From: Puffinus mauretanicus
Lineage: Eukaryota; Chordata; Aves; Procellariiformes; Procellariidae
Length of the DNA: 64,000 bases
Direction of reading: 5' to 3'
Assembly (NCBI GenBank): GCA_023333565.1
Contig: JAJKFH010002198.1
Location: 682,001 to 746,000, forward strand
The translations under genes and the position numbers were made by a program. Position 1 is the stretch's first letter, and the number at the start of each line of letters is the position of its first letter. The notes beneath the pieces were generated by a model. It ran no database searches. It worked only from the letters and a program-made list of their open reading frames with translations, and was not told the DNA's origin. Positions 1 to 13,024 of this stretch are shown here, piece by piece.

Positions 1-2824
1 AAAGGTGTGAAATGTTTTGCGTTACTGTAAGACCTGATTTGAGCCAATGAAACATTTTTGATCTTTCTAGCTTTTCTGTTCAGTTACTTTTCTAGTAGTT
101 GCTTTCATGAGCAAAGAAAAGATGATTCCTTTAGCTAATCACATCTCTATTAATTATTTTCTCCAGGTTTATAGTAAGACTGTGCATGCTACTGAATAGA
201 GTACACCTTTTATTTTGTACATATCTCCATGGTTCAGACCTTTTTACAGAAATATATTTGTTACATTCTTTATTAGTTAATATTCTACTAGTATAATTAT
301 AGGTTACATGTTATCTGTTTACCAAATAAAAAAGACACCTGGCAGAATATTTCCATTTCAGTGGAAATTTTGAACCTGAGAATTTGTTTTTATGTTTTCA
401 GTTTTTTAAAGTGATGGTGTAAAAGCAAAACCAGGCCACTTTTGCAGGAAACAAAATGGGAGACTGATTTCAGTTGTCAGTTGTTGTTTTGTTGCTCTTT
501 CTTTCATAAAGAGCTTCTAGAAAGGTCTTGTGTCTTAGTGCTGTTTTGTCAGCTTCAAGCCATAGAGAGGGCGGACTTGGTTCCTCCTCAGTGAGGCAAG
601 GTGTTGGGCACTTTCGATTCTTCCTCATGCTAGGGGCTAAAAGAGTCTATGTGTCAGGATGCTTTTTGCGGTCATGTAGTTTGACATTAACTGTGTTATT
701 TCAGAAGTACAAATCTGTATTATTAGGACTATTTCAACCAGCTTCAAACTAATAGAAAATTACATATTCTATGATTAATTCTATGTAGATGTTTAAATAT
801 GTGTAAAATTTTAATTTAAATGTAGGTATCTGAGTATAATAGATGAGAATTCTAAAGCTAAAGAGGGAGTACAGGTAATAGTAGGTAGCAAAATCAGAAA
901 ATATGGAATTTATTTTTCTTCCCTCCAGAGCAATTATCAAATGCCTACTCTAACTGCTTGGAGGCTGTTTCAGAATACAAGCACCCTGAGTATTATCAAG
1001 TTACAGCAGTATTACCCTAATACCCCCTCACTTATGATAGGTAGAAGAGTCCAGTGTAGAAACAGTGACACCCACTTTATCTCACTGAGAAACATTCCAG
1101 CATGAATCCTTCTTTTTTGATTATTATTGTTTCTATTTTCCTTCCTTAACCTATCCCCTCGGAAGTCAGAAAACAAATGGATGCTGATATCATCTGAAGC
1201 AGAAGCAGGCATAACCACTGAGAATAAAACTTGCTGTCTCTCTAAGCCTTGGGAAGCTAGGGAGCATACTTGCGTTCTCTGGGTAAAGGGCTACGGAGCG
1301 CAGCCTCACAAACTGCATACCGAGGCCTGGTTGTTCACATAAACGAGATGGAAACCAGGTAAATGAGTACGCCCTTTGTGGTACATTTCTCTCTGAATTC
1401 TTTAGCAAATATTTACTAATTTAACTCTCAATGGGGAAATTAAGGTAGCAATCTTAATTGTTTGTGTGCTTTGGCACAGAGGCTCATAGAAAAAAAGTCA
1501 GTTTAGAGCAAGTGATTTACTTAAGTATGAGCTTGGGCCTGTTGCTTTGAGTGTTTAAGTTACCAGTTAATTTACACAGGTCAAGGCTTGTTCTTACTGA
1601 GTTCTGTGTCCTCTGGGAGCGTCTTGGCACCCCACTGCTTATAAGGTCATGTCAGGACACCTAGCCACTCATCTGGCTGGGTTTTGCTTTGGATTTTCTT
1701 TCCTGCTGAGCAATAACTGATTTAAAATTTGCTTTTGGCCACATACAGGTTTATCACTGCTAAAGAACAGTATTTTCAATCTGAATTAGTCACAGTGAAG
1801 TATCAAACAAATATTAATTCTTTACAACACATCTCTGAAACAATGAGTTATTATTTCTGCAGTACAGATAGGGACTTAAAGCAGAGACAGAAAATTGCTA
1901 ATTTTTGCCAGTGCTTATGCAACTTGAGAAACTTTAGAGCACTTCCTGCTCCTCTCTCTATAGTAGTAAGTGTTCAGAGTTTTGAAAATAAGGTCCTTGG
2001 TGTTCTGAGTTGAGCAATGTTATACAGAAAATTTGGGATAAAACATAGCTTTCTGGCTAGTGCCGTAGTCACAAGATTGTCCTTTCTTAAGATGTAAGAC
2101 TGCAAAGGATCTCAGGTTAACTATTTCCAACTGTATTTGTGGTTACAGCCTCCAGTGCAGTATTTTTCTTTGCATAAGAAAATTTGGGATTTGTTATATT
2201 TTGATGGCTTAATTTTATATTATTTGGTGTGGTTGCTTTTAAACTTGGTTAGTCTTCTAGAAATTTTAGTTTCCTAAATTGCAAGTTTATGAACCCAATT
2301 ATAAAACCTGTATTTGGGGTTTTCAGAATTTCAGCTCAAACATCTGTTTTGTACAGTCATTCCATGAGTTAATAGAAGTAAAATGTCCAGTTCTGGCTGC
2401 TTACAGATCACCAGAGATAACCACGGTATTTGAACTCCTGAGTTGCATATATTCTTTCTAAGCTAGACCAGGATTTTTGGATTCTGTTGTTTGTTTTTTT
2501 TTTTTTTCCCCTGGTAAAGAAAATGACATAAGGAAAAAACAAGAGTGTTAAAATTCTCAAGCTGTTAGAGAGTTTTAGTCTAAATCTCTCTCAATCCATA
2601 CATTTAGGAGTATTTTGGCACTCCTCTTGTTTTCGATTCCATGTTAACCACCCAATACTATCAGGAATCTGGACCACTGTGCATTTCTTTGTTCTCTGTT
2701 TTATTGCCTTTCTGAAGTGAATTCTTTGGAAAAGCTCCATTTTGTCCATCCCAAACACAGAATTCTGAGATGTTCATCCTGGCAGCTAGTTGGGAAAAAC
2801 TGATAGAATAAAACATTTTTCTGT
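1..2824. other. Unique AT-rich DNA, no gene recognised
   Basis: Non-coding sequence with short chance open frames only (longest about 94 codons near 1729-2013). None has recognisable protein character or exon-like flanks. A run of 14 T lies at 2494-2507. Best read as intron or intergenic DNA of a vertebrate; no promoter, CpG island or RNA gene is visible. Confidence 0.65.
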
Positions 2825-2960
2825 CATAATGAGAATCTGGGCTCTATTCCCAACTCGACTAGAACTGACCTTGTCCAAATCCCCTGCCACAAACACTCAT
2901 TATCTCCTAAATGAAGGTGCTGTGACTTGTTTACCATTTCAAATGAAGTCAGGAGATTTT
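2825..2960 (+). repeat. Possible ancient MIR-like SINE relic
   Basis: The stretch resembles the central and 3' part of amniote MIR elements in order: a block like 'ctgggctctattccca' at about 2837-2852, then 'tgaccttgtccaaatcccc' near 2866-2884, matching the 'tgaccttgggcaa' core. No target duplication or tail remains. MIRs are tRNA-derived SINEs dead long before bird radiation, so this would be a molecular fossil without function of its own. Resemblance is by memory of the family, not by alignment. Confidence 0.45.
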
Positions 2961-4040
2961 GCTCAGTGGTGAAAACAGAACCTTTTTAACATTAAACATT
3001 GGAAGAGATGACAGAGGGCAAACAAACACATACTTCAACCAAGCAGTAAGGATGCTTCACTATATGTCAATACAAAAAAAGGAGAAATCACAAGACGCAT
3101 GTAAAAATTCTCTTTGCCTCTTTTGCCTTATCGTTGGGAATATATGTTAACATTGGTCCTGATTCATTAGGCACTTAAGCACATCATCGAAACATTCTCT
3201 AAAAGTAAGCAGATTCTGAAGTACTTCACCAAACCTGGCTATAAATTTGGTAAATCCTTTTTTCAGCTTTGGCTGGGTTTTTTGTGCCACTTTTGAACAC
3301 AGGAATCTTTTTGTCCAAGCCAGGGTGATTTCTGAAATGATAGATGGAGTTTCATTGTGTGACAGCAAGAACTCCATCAGGATGTAGCAATGCCTCAGGT
3401 TCTTACAAATGTCTTTTCAATAACAGATCTGAAAGAACAAAGGTGGTAAGCATCAGTGTCATCCTTTTAAAGACAGACTAACTGACGTATGAAGGAGTTC
3501 TAGTTCTTGGTTCCACAGAATAAGGTAGAAACAGGCAGAATAGCCTTTTTAATCACCAATGCTGTTGGCAATAAACCAGTAGTGTGTCATTTTCCTTTAT
3601 AATAAAACTGATTTACTGGAAGAATTTTACAGTTAAATTTCCAAGTGGAAATAGCAAATACGATGCCATCTTCTATCATGGGCAGAATAACTGCATTGGG
3701 ATGCTCATTTGTATCTTAAACTTTTAAGAACAGTTAGGCAATAAAACAAAAGCCCAAGAGAAACTGCTGAACTACCTTCTAGAATACATATACATTCATT
3801 AAAAGTGAGTTAGGTTAAAAGAAATCTGTTCTGGCACAATGGAAATATATGGTCTTTACTTTCTCAGTAATTTGGTACAAATGTCTAGTTGAGGATCATA
3901 ACATCTTATTTATGTGGTGTTCGTTCTGTCTTACAATAGCACACAAATGCTGTTTATGGTGCAAAGAGTTAGGATTACATAATATAACTAATTGATCATG
4001 GGTATTCAGCAGTGTTGTGTTTAATCTTTGATCCAGCATC
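2961..4040. other. Unique DNA, nothing recognised
   Basis: AT-rich sequence without a supported gene or repeat. A 76-codon minus-strand open frame at 3147-3377 is unremarkable in composition and size. Confidence 0.6.
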
Positions 4041-4112
4041 ATGTGTGATCATAGCTGACTCACTGAATCTATCTCTTGCTCAAGTTTCCCCAGTTGCTTA
4101 TTTTTATAAGGA
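4041..4112 (+). repeat. Possible short MIR tail relic
   Basis: The order of a 'gtgtgatca' block, then 'actcactgaatct', then 'ctcaagtttccccag' followed by an AT-rich stretch is reminiscent of the MIR segment that runs from the 'tgtgacc' motif to the 'cagtttccccatctgta' motif. It is short and diverged, so chance similarity cannot be excluded. Confidence 0.3.
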
Positions 4113-5030
4113 AATTATTTACTGTGTACCAACGGTTAAAGCAGGTACGTATTTATTGGAGTGGGCAGGGGGGAGTTAGAAAGCTATAGCCCAATGGTCT
4201 TTGCTGTTAACACTGTCTGGAACTGCATGTGTTCTTCATCACATGGTGCAAAAGAAAAGCTATGCATCCCTTATTTGTCAACAACCTGGTTGTATCCACT
4301 CCTTTTCAGTGGAGATATCTTTAATAAGAGCAAAGAAGGCACAAGAAAACAGTAATGACAGGATAATGGAAGGCACAGAAAGCTTTTTGGTGATGACAGA
4401 GAGGAGAGGCAATTATCTATATGACTTCTGTTATATTCTATTTCTTGTTACCAACACCAGTCTGGAGCTTTTCAACCAGATCCCACTCAAAGAGACTTGG
4501 TTTTGTAGTATGAAGTGCTATGGTATCTGTCTAAGCATGAAGCACAGGGAAACTGTGACCCTGAAAGGATCTATGAATTCGAAAGGAACAAACAACTCTC
4601 TGAGCTCTCCCATATGCTCTAGTGGCAAAAAGACCTAATAGAACACAGAGGTAGAGAAAATAAAAGGAGGGAAGTGATCTTACTTCTGTATATAGCTTTG
4701 ATGATAAAAAACTTCATCTGGTTCTCATTTTCAAATTTTAATATGGATTTTTAAAAAAGTGTAGTAAATACAGTAATAAATCTGATGTGCTCTTAGGATC
4801 ATAGAAAGTGTTTCACAATGGACAATTTGGAGCTTTGTGTGCTTAGTTTATCAAAAGAAAGACTGAAATTTGTCTAAGTTACTCTGGGTGAGAACTTGTG
4901 CAGAGATAAAATAACAGGTGCAAAGGAGGTGGCCCAAAGCCATGTCAGAGCAAATAGCTAGAAGTTAAAGAGATTAAGCAGGACATAAATGTACATTTCA
5001 GCTAGGGAGAATGATTTTAATAGTGGAAAA

Positions 5031-5048
5031 TAATAATAATAATAATAA
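5031..5048. repeat. (TAA)6 microsatellite
   Basis: Six perfect TAA units followed by an A-rich tail. A short perfect trinucleotide array, possibly polymorphic. Confidence 0.9.
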
Positions 5049-5562
5049 AAAATGATCCTTTTTGATCTTATGATGTATATAAACCCGAAAGGAAATAATA
5101 AACTAAGGAGGAAGAAAGCACACTTACAAACTTATACCCAGTTTATACTACTTATGTGTATGTGTATTTTTATTTATGCTTACCAGCTTGGCTGTTTTTT
5201 CTTGTTAGCCAAATATGAGCTCTTCAAAGTCCAGTGGCTGAATAGGAATAGTAAAATGAAGGGTATTCTCTTGCAGCTAGTGTCAATGTCTCTTTCTTCT
5301 ACTCTGCTCTTCATTGTCTTTTTTACTACTTCATTTAGCAAAGAAATCATTGCCTTGGGCTCCTTTCTGCAAGATGCTAGACGACTTCTTTCCATTTAAC
5401 TTTAGAGAGGGCTGAGGTTATGAAATATCTTGCAACATCCATCCCTAATTAATCATTTTGAAAACCATCATAAAAAAGGTTATGGTGTCACAATATCACA
5501 TGTCTACATGAAGAATATAATTAAATATTGAACTACTAGGACATAAAAAGTATAATGTGGAA

Positions 5563-5628
5563 ACAAGTTATGTGGAATGCAGGAAATCATGAACAACAAA
5601 TTATGTGGAATGCAGGAAACCATGAATA
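5563..5628. repeat. 33-bp tandem duplication, two copies
   Basis: Two adjacent units, 5563-5595 and 5596-5628, share 30 of 33 positions by eye; each contains 'ttatgtggaatgcaggaaa'. The three differences are transitions, so this is a local duplication that has begun to decay. Confidence 0.9.
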
Positions 5629-7140
5629 ATGGGCTTGCCTTTAGTGCAGTGACTGTCAAGTGTTCTACATCAAGCTAGGGAATTGTCTTAATACTTTCTG
5701 TCTTAATTAGATATTTCTGGTATATCGATTGTACAGTGTTTTCATGGGATCGTAGAAATGTATGTAATTTTAGATCTCGAATTTATTTTAGTATAGCATA
5801 TCCTAGAACCAGAAGAATATCTAAAACAGTAAAAAACCGAGACGTTACTTATCCAATGACGCTCTAGTGGTCTGTAGCACAGATGTTTTCATTTTTAATG
5901 CACATCATCGTGGAGTTATCCAAAAATATGGTGTACAGTGAAGGTTTTTCAATGGCCTAATTGGTGCCCAACAAGGAAATTATTTCCTACACCTTCAATA
6001 ATATTAAATTGAAAGCCCTTATTAAAGGGAAAAGTTGAAATAGGAGTTAGTCCAAACTAGACCACTGGGATGGTGTTCATTATGGCTGCCAAATGACAGA
6101 CTAATCCTGCTTAATTTGGGTGGGTTATAAAAACTTTTTTAGGTAGAGAAAAAATGTGAGATAATTATGGATCTTTAACTATGACGGAGAGACCTTTGTC
6201 GTTATCTGATTAGCTAATGGAATGTCAGAGAAAACTACATCTACAAGAATCAGTTTAAGTCAAAGTTAAAAAGTTATCATATTGAAGAATATTCCCTCTC
6301 AGGAAAGTCTCAGGAAAGCATCTGTAAAGGTGGAAACATTCACTATTGCACCAAAGTTTTCCTTGACTCCAGCAAATGTACTGGCATTTTTGACATTTAT
6401 GGTGATTCTGCTTTATAAATAAGACTGGTTCTTGGTATTTTTAATGTATTTTCTTCTTCCAGTTGCTTTCCTCTGTTTCAAATAATTGATGAAACAACCT
6501 TTGCCATTGTTCTTGCACACATTGATTGGTGTCTAGTTAGAAAAAAAACCCCAATGTTTTAAGTTAGCGTAACTGAAATGTGATGGATGTTACTGAGATG
6601 CAGCGGCAGTATTTTGAAATCTTCTAGCTTTTTTTTTTTTGTATGAGTTAAACAATGTGATAGGGAGTAAGCTCTTTGATTATGCATTCCTGAATGTTTT
6701 GTTTTTAATGAAGTTAATGCTGATTTTACTTTACAGTGTAAAAGGAGGCAGGGTCCATTTACTTTCAGCTCAGTGTTCGAATTGTGTAATTTGTAAAATT
6801 CTCGGCAACAGATACGCAGTGGTGCTTAGTATGCTAAGTACTGTACTATACTAGTAACTGCTAGCACTGTTAAAATGTTTCTTACCTTTGAACCACATAA
6901 AACTGAGCTATAGTTAATTTGCAGTAAAGAATGATCTCAGACTTCTTACTGTGTGACTGAGACATATGTTTCAAGAATATCTTGTTTATAAATATGCTGT
7001 GATAATGTGCCATCTACTTGCAAATGGGGATTACTGCTTAGACTTAGAGCTACAATAGTCACTGCAGCCTGAAGAGAAGTAATTACAGAATATAGGCTTT
7101 TAAAAAATTGTTTGATATTATGTCGCAAAAGCAATTTGGG

Positions 7141-7145
7141 ATGTT
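7141..7145. repeat. Left target-site duplication ATGTT
   Basis: Five bases directly left of the solo LTR, identical to those at its right edge (7577-7581). A perfect 5-bp duplication at both edges of a TG...CA element is the mark of retroviral-type integration. Confidence 0.75.
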
Positions 7146-7192
7146 TGTCGACCAAGAAGGAAAGGCCTACACAAGGGTAGGATTACAAAAGG

Positions 7193-7198
7193 TTTATT
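7193..7198 (-). terminator. LTR poly(A) signal AATAAA
   Basis: Canonical hexamer on the minus strand within the solo LTR, about 47 bp from its 3' end, as expected for the end of R. Confidence 0.6.
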
Positions 7199-7488
7199 TC
7201 ACGATCATGAGATGCCCCCCTCTGCCACCGTAAGGGAAGGAAGGTATCCATAGGGATTTTCTAGTTTCTGTACAACTTGAAATAAAATGCTAAGCATAAT
7301 TATCCAATAGTACACAGACATGCTTTAGTCCTCTCCAATCACGTTCCATTCCTTTGAAGTATTCTTAGGCATCCTGTCTTGTGCTGACTGTGCAGTCTGG
7401 TTGTTAACACATGACCTTCTGAGGTCCAGATGTTCCCCTTCACTTGCCAAACATGAGTAATTGTTTATTCATCTCCTTAGGGCACCCT

Positions 7489-7496
7489 GTTTATAT
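7489..7496 (-). promoter_or_regulatory. LTR TATA-like box
   Basis: ATATAAAC on the minus strand in the first part of the solo LTR, preceded by GG. Placed upstream of the poly(A) signal as in a U3 promoter. Activity is unknown. Confidence 0.45.
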
Positions 7497-7576
7497 CCCT
7501 TCTCAGGTTTGTTATCTGGCAGTTTAGGCTCAGCAGTTAACCCTTTTGTCACATACATTGTCTGAAAACATCCACA

Positions 7577-7581
7577 ATGTT
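7577..7581. repeat. Right target-site duplication ATGTT
   Basis: Second copy of the 5-bp duplication directly after the LTR edge; identical to 7141-7145. Confidence 0.75.
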
Positions 7582-10500
7582 TCAGATAAGTAGGTTTTTA
7601 TGGATTTGTAGAGGTCTGTAAACTAAATCTGAAGGGTCACAGGAAGTATTCAAGAAAAATAAGTCTGTATATACCATACAGTACTATACAGCACATGTGG
7701 GAAATTTCTGAAAAATATTTTACACTTTTCGTGGATGGATAAAATGTACCATTTTACAAACAACAAAAAAAGAGGGAAATCCATTTTTTGAAGGCATTAC
7801 TCACTAGAAAAAGTAAGTGGCTTGCAGAAAGACCTCGCAGAGCACATTATTCTGGTTCCAGAAGGCACTTAATAGTAATTTGGTCCAGCTGTATGGTGTA
7901 GTATTCACAGCCTCTAAACTGCCTGTATGCACAGAGATATCCTTCTGCACTGGTCAGCCCAATGAATCTCAGGTGCACAGATCTGCTTTACTTCAGTGAG
8001 AATTTCACAGGAAGTTTGAAGGACAAGTTTCTTTATTACAGAAACAAACTAACGGCACTGCCATGCCATTAGAAGATGAAGAGGGAGCTTTTCTAGGTTG
8101 CAATCGGAATTTTTCATCCCATCTCAGCAACTTGTATTACTTGAAAGTTTCTGTTACTGCTGTAATAGACCTTACTAAAACAGATGTGGAAATATAGACC
8201 TATTGACATTCTTTCTAACTGTGAAATATTAAGCTAATCCCCGAATATTGCTTTATATGAAAACTGTGCAACAAGTATGATTCTGTCTTAGTCTGGATAG
8301 ACTGACCTGTGTGACCTGGATATTTGAAGGGCACAACTAGAAACAGTCTGATTATCAGGAGCATTGCTTTAACTAACTGCTTTAACTAACATCAGAACAC
8401 AGTCATAACAAATCATTAAATACACTTTTTTCTTGGATATGCTTATATGGGAATGACTTTTTTTTTAAAAAAATCTATTTTTGGGGGTTCTTTTTTGAAA
8501 GTAGTTTCAAAAAATAACAAGATATAAATATCATGCTTTCCATTTGTCAGTCTTTCAGTTATCATCTTAGATCTTCTGAAATTACTGGACAATTTATACC
8601 AAATTTAACAGTGGTAGTTTCTTTTTATGAGACTTCATTTAGTTAGAATTTTATTAGAATAGGTGGCTGGATAGTGGAAGCCAGTAAGTGCATTCAAGTA
8701 GGAAGAACTACAGCATGAGTTGCTGACCTGGGCTTTATAACAAAGCCTCTACATGGGGAGAGATTTATGAATTTTCCTACTACAAGGAAAGTTTCAGCTG
8801 GATCTCACACCTTTCTAAACAGCAGAGAATGCAAGTGGGGAAAAGAAATACATCAAAACTCTGCAATTCTAGGTTCAACTGCTCAGGTAACTACTTGCCC
8901 TTAAATATAACCTTACATTTTCTTTTTGATATACTGTCATTGTCATTCTGTTTAGATTGAATAAAGTACTGTGAAAAGGGAAGCAGCTTCACTATTTCCA
9001 GTAGTACAAGTGTGGAAGTTAAGTGCCCAGAATGAGTTTGGCCAGCATTTATATTGCCACTTAGTAAAGTGGCTGAGATACACAGCTTTAACAAAAATTG
9101 GTTATAATATAGCATGTGACTTTCACAGAACTCAAGGTTTCATATGAAAATGGAGGACAAAACCTTTAACATTTGGAGTAAGCTAAAGATTTTTCCTGAT
9201 AAGCTAGTGATTTCTTTTCCTGTTCCCTTGTGTTGTCCATCAATACAGAAGACAATAGTTCTATTTTATTAAACTTTTCTCTTTCAGTCCTCTCAGACTT
9301 GCTGTAATGCTTTATTCTGGGATATCTAATATATGCCATCCTTTTTATTGTGGTACCACAAATCGTATCAAATAATATATTCTGATCTCTGAACATTTTT
9401 GAGTCATTTTGATTAGCATATTTATCTTTTCTCCTTGAAAATACTTCATTAAAGTACTTTGTCTCCTCACAACAATTGTAATAACTCATTTATTATGTTG
9501 TGTATTATCATAGACTGTATTTCTTTCTAGTATGATGACTCACAATAGTGACTACAAATGGGCTCCAAATGCTGGATTCTTTTCCATAACTAGGCTGGGA
9601 CTTCCATTAGGAAGATTCAGAGAGTATTTTGGGGCCTATTGTCTTACAGACTCAAAATCTAGAATAAGATCAGAATTCTCTTGTTCTGGTTAATAGTTTG
9701 GTCCCTCTACAAGGTGAAACAGGCAAGGCTCAAAACCTTGAAAAGACACAGGGGTTGGGGTTTTTTTGATTCTTCAGTGAACCCAGCTTGAAATTTTGGC
9801 AGGTAATTGATGGCTACAGGGCTCTGTTGTTGGCAAATAGATTCCACTCTTTCGTATATAACAAACTGCATTTTGTGCCTCATTGTATTTTGATTGTTTC
9901 TTTTCTACTGTCATTTTTTGAGATTGCCTTGCTTTATTTAGCTGTTCTTTAAAAAAATCTTAGTATAAATCTGGTACGGATATAAACACGGCTGACAAAC
10001 TTTTCCTTTTATCTCTGTCATAATTTTTACTCCTTTTTGATTATTTATTTGCTCTCTTGAGATTAGAAGATGCTGGCCTTATTGTGTAAAAAAAAAAAAT
10101 CAAGTTTTCAATAGCTTTTTTGGTTTACATTGGAATAAAAACTACATTATGAGTAGTCATTTATTCGAAAACAAGTCTGATGCATGTACATCTGGTAATA
10201 TTTATTTTGCCCTGGAATAAGTGATTATGTAAAATATTTAGTGTGGATTTTGGTTGTGTGTGTACGTGTTTTTGAGAAGGAGAAAAACTGATATTAAAGT
10301 TTCATCTCTATTTCAGGCACATTCCTTCATCTCATAGCTTTCTGAATCAGACAGGTGAAGGAGTCGAATCAATATGGTAGATGTCCCATGTGAATGTTAG
10401 AAATACAAAGATAAAAAAATATGATCATGACCTCTAGCATATGTCTGTGATGATGCTACCCTCTCTGTCCCCCTCCTTTCCTCTCACTGGCCCTCTCTCC

Positions 10501-11759
10501 AGGTTTCCTTCAGCAATATTTTGTTTATTCATTAAATGAATATGCCTGCAAATAACCGCGTACCCAGAGGAGAGCAGGAAGACAGATAGGCCTCTCTTCC
10601 AGCTGTGGAACTGTGTTCAGCTTCAATGAACTTGCTATTCAAGCCCTGTGGGGGCACTTTTTGCAAAACCAGCCCAGTGCTGAGAACAGTGGTTTTTTTT
10701 CTGCTGTTATCTAAGCAAAAAATATGTATTGTACAGAATCTAAAAAATACTGCATGAAGTATAGTCCAGAGTTTGAAGCATACGGCACACTGAAACCTTA
10801 TTTCCTCAGAATCCTATTCATAGGCATTCTGATCCCTTCTTTTATCATGATCTGGGCAGTATTAGAGTCATTTCTCACTACAAATGTGTGAAAAGCATTT
10901 ATATTTGTTATTTAGCATTTCCAGCTTGAAGTACTGGAAACTAGGTCTGGGAGGCATGGAGCAATGGCAGGGAGAATCGGGGAACACTGTGGATGATGGA
11001 TGAACTTAGCCACAGTAATTTCTGTTTTTCAAACTTGTTTCCTTTTAGAATTTGGTACCCATTTCCCTAACTGTTCTTTCATCTCTTCCCTGCTTTTGCT
11101 TCCTAACTAATTTCTTCTTTGCCATCTTTTAATCGCTCTCCCCATGCTACTTTTAGATTTCTTCTTGAAGTTTTATTCTTAGACGACATGTTTGTCTGTG
11201 GCAGATAGAGAACCCCTGTGCTGTGTAATAGCTTACTTCCCTTCTCAGTAACCGGATGGAGAGGGTGGTGTTTCAACCCACTCTCTGACTGCAAGCAGTT
11301 AATATTATGGTACTAACAAATCTAACAGATGCAGTTGGTAGTACAGATAGCGACCTGTTGGACAAAGGAATATATGTGTAGCATGGTGCAATGATGTCTT
11401 TCATTATCTGTAAGAAAATCTATCTTGGTTGTGATCTCTCTCGTGGAACCTGAGGGTGCGATGCACCAAACACAGCTTTTCCAGGTGAAAGAGCATTAAG
11501 GACAACTGTGTGGAAAGGCGCCTGAATGTTTCTGTGTAATGAGATGAAGCTGACATTTTCCACTCTGGTCAATTTGAATCTACTAATTGGATAGGGGAAG
11601 GACTTAAGACAAGGATGCCCTGCTCTCCCAGGAAAAACTAAGAGGTTGTTCATAGAATTTTTCTTTTCTGGGAACATCAGCGAGGTCCTGTGATAACAAG
11701 ACAAATGCTAGATTTCATATTTGTGGCTCATACCAGGCAGTCTGTGAGCTTGCTGATTT
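7582..11759. other. Unique AT-rich DNA, no gene recognised
   Basis: No supported gene, transposon or RNA. A perfect 13-bp tandem repeat sits at 8365-8390. Open frames (up to 107 codons on the minus strand at 9166-9489) have ordinary chance lengths and no recognisable motif. Confidence 0.6.
8365..8390. repeat. 13-bp perfect tandem duplication
   Basis: Two identical copies of TGCTTTAACTAAC, 8365-8377 and 8378-8390. The lack of differences suggests recent slippage duplication. Confidence 0.9.
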
Positions 11760-11777
11760 TGTGGAGATCCCTTAGCC

Positions 11778-11893
11778 TCTCCTCCTGCTTTACGCTCCCA
11801 CCACAGCTCCAGCCGGCTGCACGGAGGCTGCTGTGGATCACGGCCCTGCCCTGTGGTCCCCTGCAGCAGAGGGCAATGCGATGCCGGCAGCTG
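11778..11893. other. Small GC-rich, CpG-retaining islet
   Basis: About 115 bp that stand out from the AT-rich surroundings, with at least six CpG sites (for example in 'agccggctgcacggaggc' and 'gcgatgccggcag'). Open frames cross it on both strands (11690-11956 plus and 11728-11940 minus), but neither shows a known domain. It could be an exon of an unrecognised transcript, a regulatory element, or chance. It is far too small to be called a CpG island. Confidence 0.35.
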
Positions 11894-13024
11894 GGTACTA
11901 GATGTTTCAATCCTAATTTTAAAAACAGTAGAAACTGCAATGAGTCACTCTTGTAGATAGCCTGACTTAAAATCTTACTCTGTTCTGACCTTTCCTTTTA
12001 TTCTTCTTTGCTGACTGTATCTGTTAATCTTGCTGTCTTTTGAATATATATGTTGCTGTCACCTCATTTTGCCAGGTGATACATTATGAAGTTTTATTTT
12101 ATTGTCCCTTTAACATTGCTATCTTAACAACAAACTTCCTTCTGCAAGACTGATCTCATTCAGTGCTATAGTTTTTGTATACCTGTACTTCGTCTCTTCT
12201 TTTATATTCTGATGTGAATAGATCCTAAATTTCTTGTAAGATCTGAAGGATGGATCTGTTGCACGTCTCATAAACAGATACTTCTAATAAACTTTGTCTG
12301 TTGTTTTGCTAAGAGCATTAATGTCATCTAAGTAACCATGCTGATGGGACCAATATTACAGCATCTACTGTCCACCATTATTTCTTTTCTGTTTGTTGTG
12401 ATTCATTCTGCACACTTGCAGATTGCTTGCTCAGTCAGGTGAAGCGTCTGTTGTTGATGGTGATTGTCTGGTTTAAAGAAATCTGTTATAATTAGCACAC
12501 ACATCTGTCAGGAACACTTCATTTATTATTGAGAAAACACCTCATCCCCTGAAAGAATAGAAAGGTTCATTAGAAGCACTGTGCTTTGAAGTAATAATGC
12601 TCAATGACACATTCTATTACAAAACATAACATTAAACAAGACATAGTTGAAGATGCATTTTTCTAGTGAAAATTTACAGCACCCCAAGCCCTACTTACGC
12701 ATTTCTTGACCTGATTGTTTGGGTGACCTTGACATGGATGCTCAGAATTTTTCTTCAGCAACATATCTTGCAATCAAGAAGCAAAATCAATGAAAGTGGC
12801 TGAATACTTCAGTATGATTATTTTTTTTCTATTCAGGGAATAGAGGAGAACTAAGAGTGGTAAGGAAGGTGTACAAGCAGTAAGTGTCCATCTCTGCTGC
12901 TCAGCTAGTCAGCCTCCAGTGTGAATGAGACAAAACATTGATTTGCAGATGCCTGTTATGCAAGTTTAATCGTAAAGCCTTTGATGGTCAGATTGTTGTG
13001 ATTTTCAGTAATTTTGGGTTCGTG

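Larger units (their letters stand above)
4113..7140. other. Unique AT-rich DNA with small simple repeats
   Basis: No gene is supported. The longest open frame in the window outside repeats (145 codons, 4201-4638 plus) lies here. It has no recognisable domain, signal peptide or homologue known to me, and a frame of this size is about what chance gives in 64 kb. The block also holds (TAA)6 at 5031-5048, a 33-bp tandem duplication at 5563-5628, and a T12 run at 6629-6640. Confidence 0.6.
7146..7576 (-). mobile_element. Solo LTR, distinct family, 431 bp
   Basis: Read on the minus strand it starts TGTGGATG and ends GTCGACA, giving the TG...CA ends of an integrated LTR, and it is flanked by perfect 5-bp direct repeats ATGTT. 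A TATA-like ATATAAAC lies at 7489-7496 (minus) and an AATAAA poly(A) signal at 7193-7198 (minus), in the expected U3-R order, with about 47 bp from signal to the 3' end. No retroviral internal sequence is attached, so it is a solo LTR left by recombination between the two LTRs of an old provirus. Its sequence is unlike the four LTRs further right, so it is a separate family. The 5-bp duplication is compatible with an ERVL- or ERV1-type element; the class is not resolved. Confidence 0.72.

Noticed and set aside
4201..4638. 145-codon open frame, the longest outside repeats
   Set aside because: No recognisable domain or exon context, and alternative starts overlap. In 64 kb of AT-rich DNA read in six frames one frame of this size is expected by chance.
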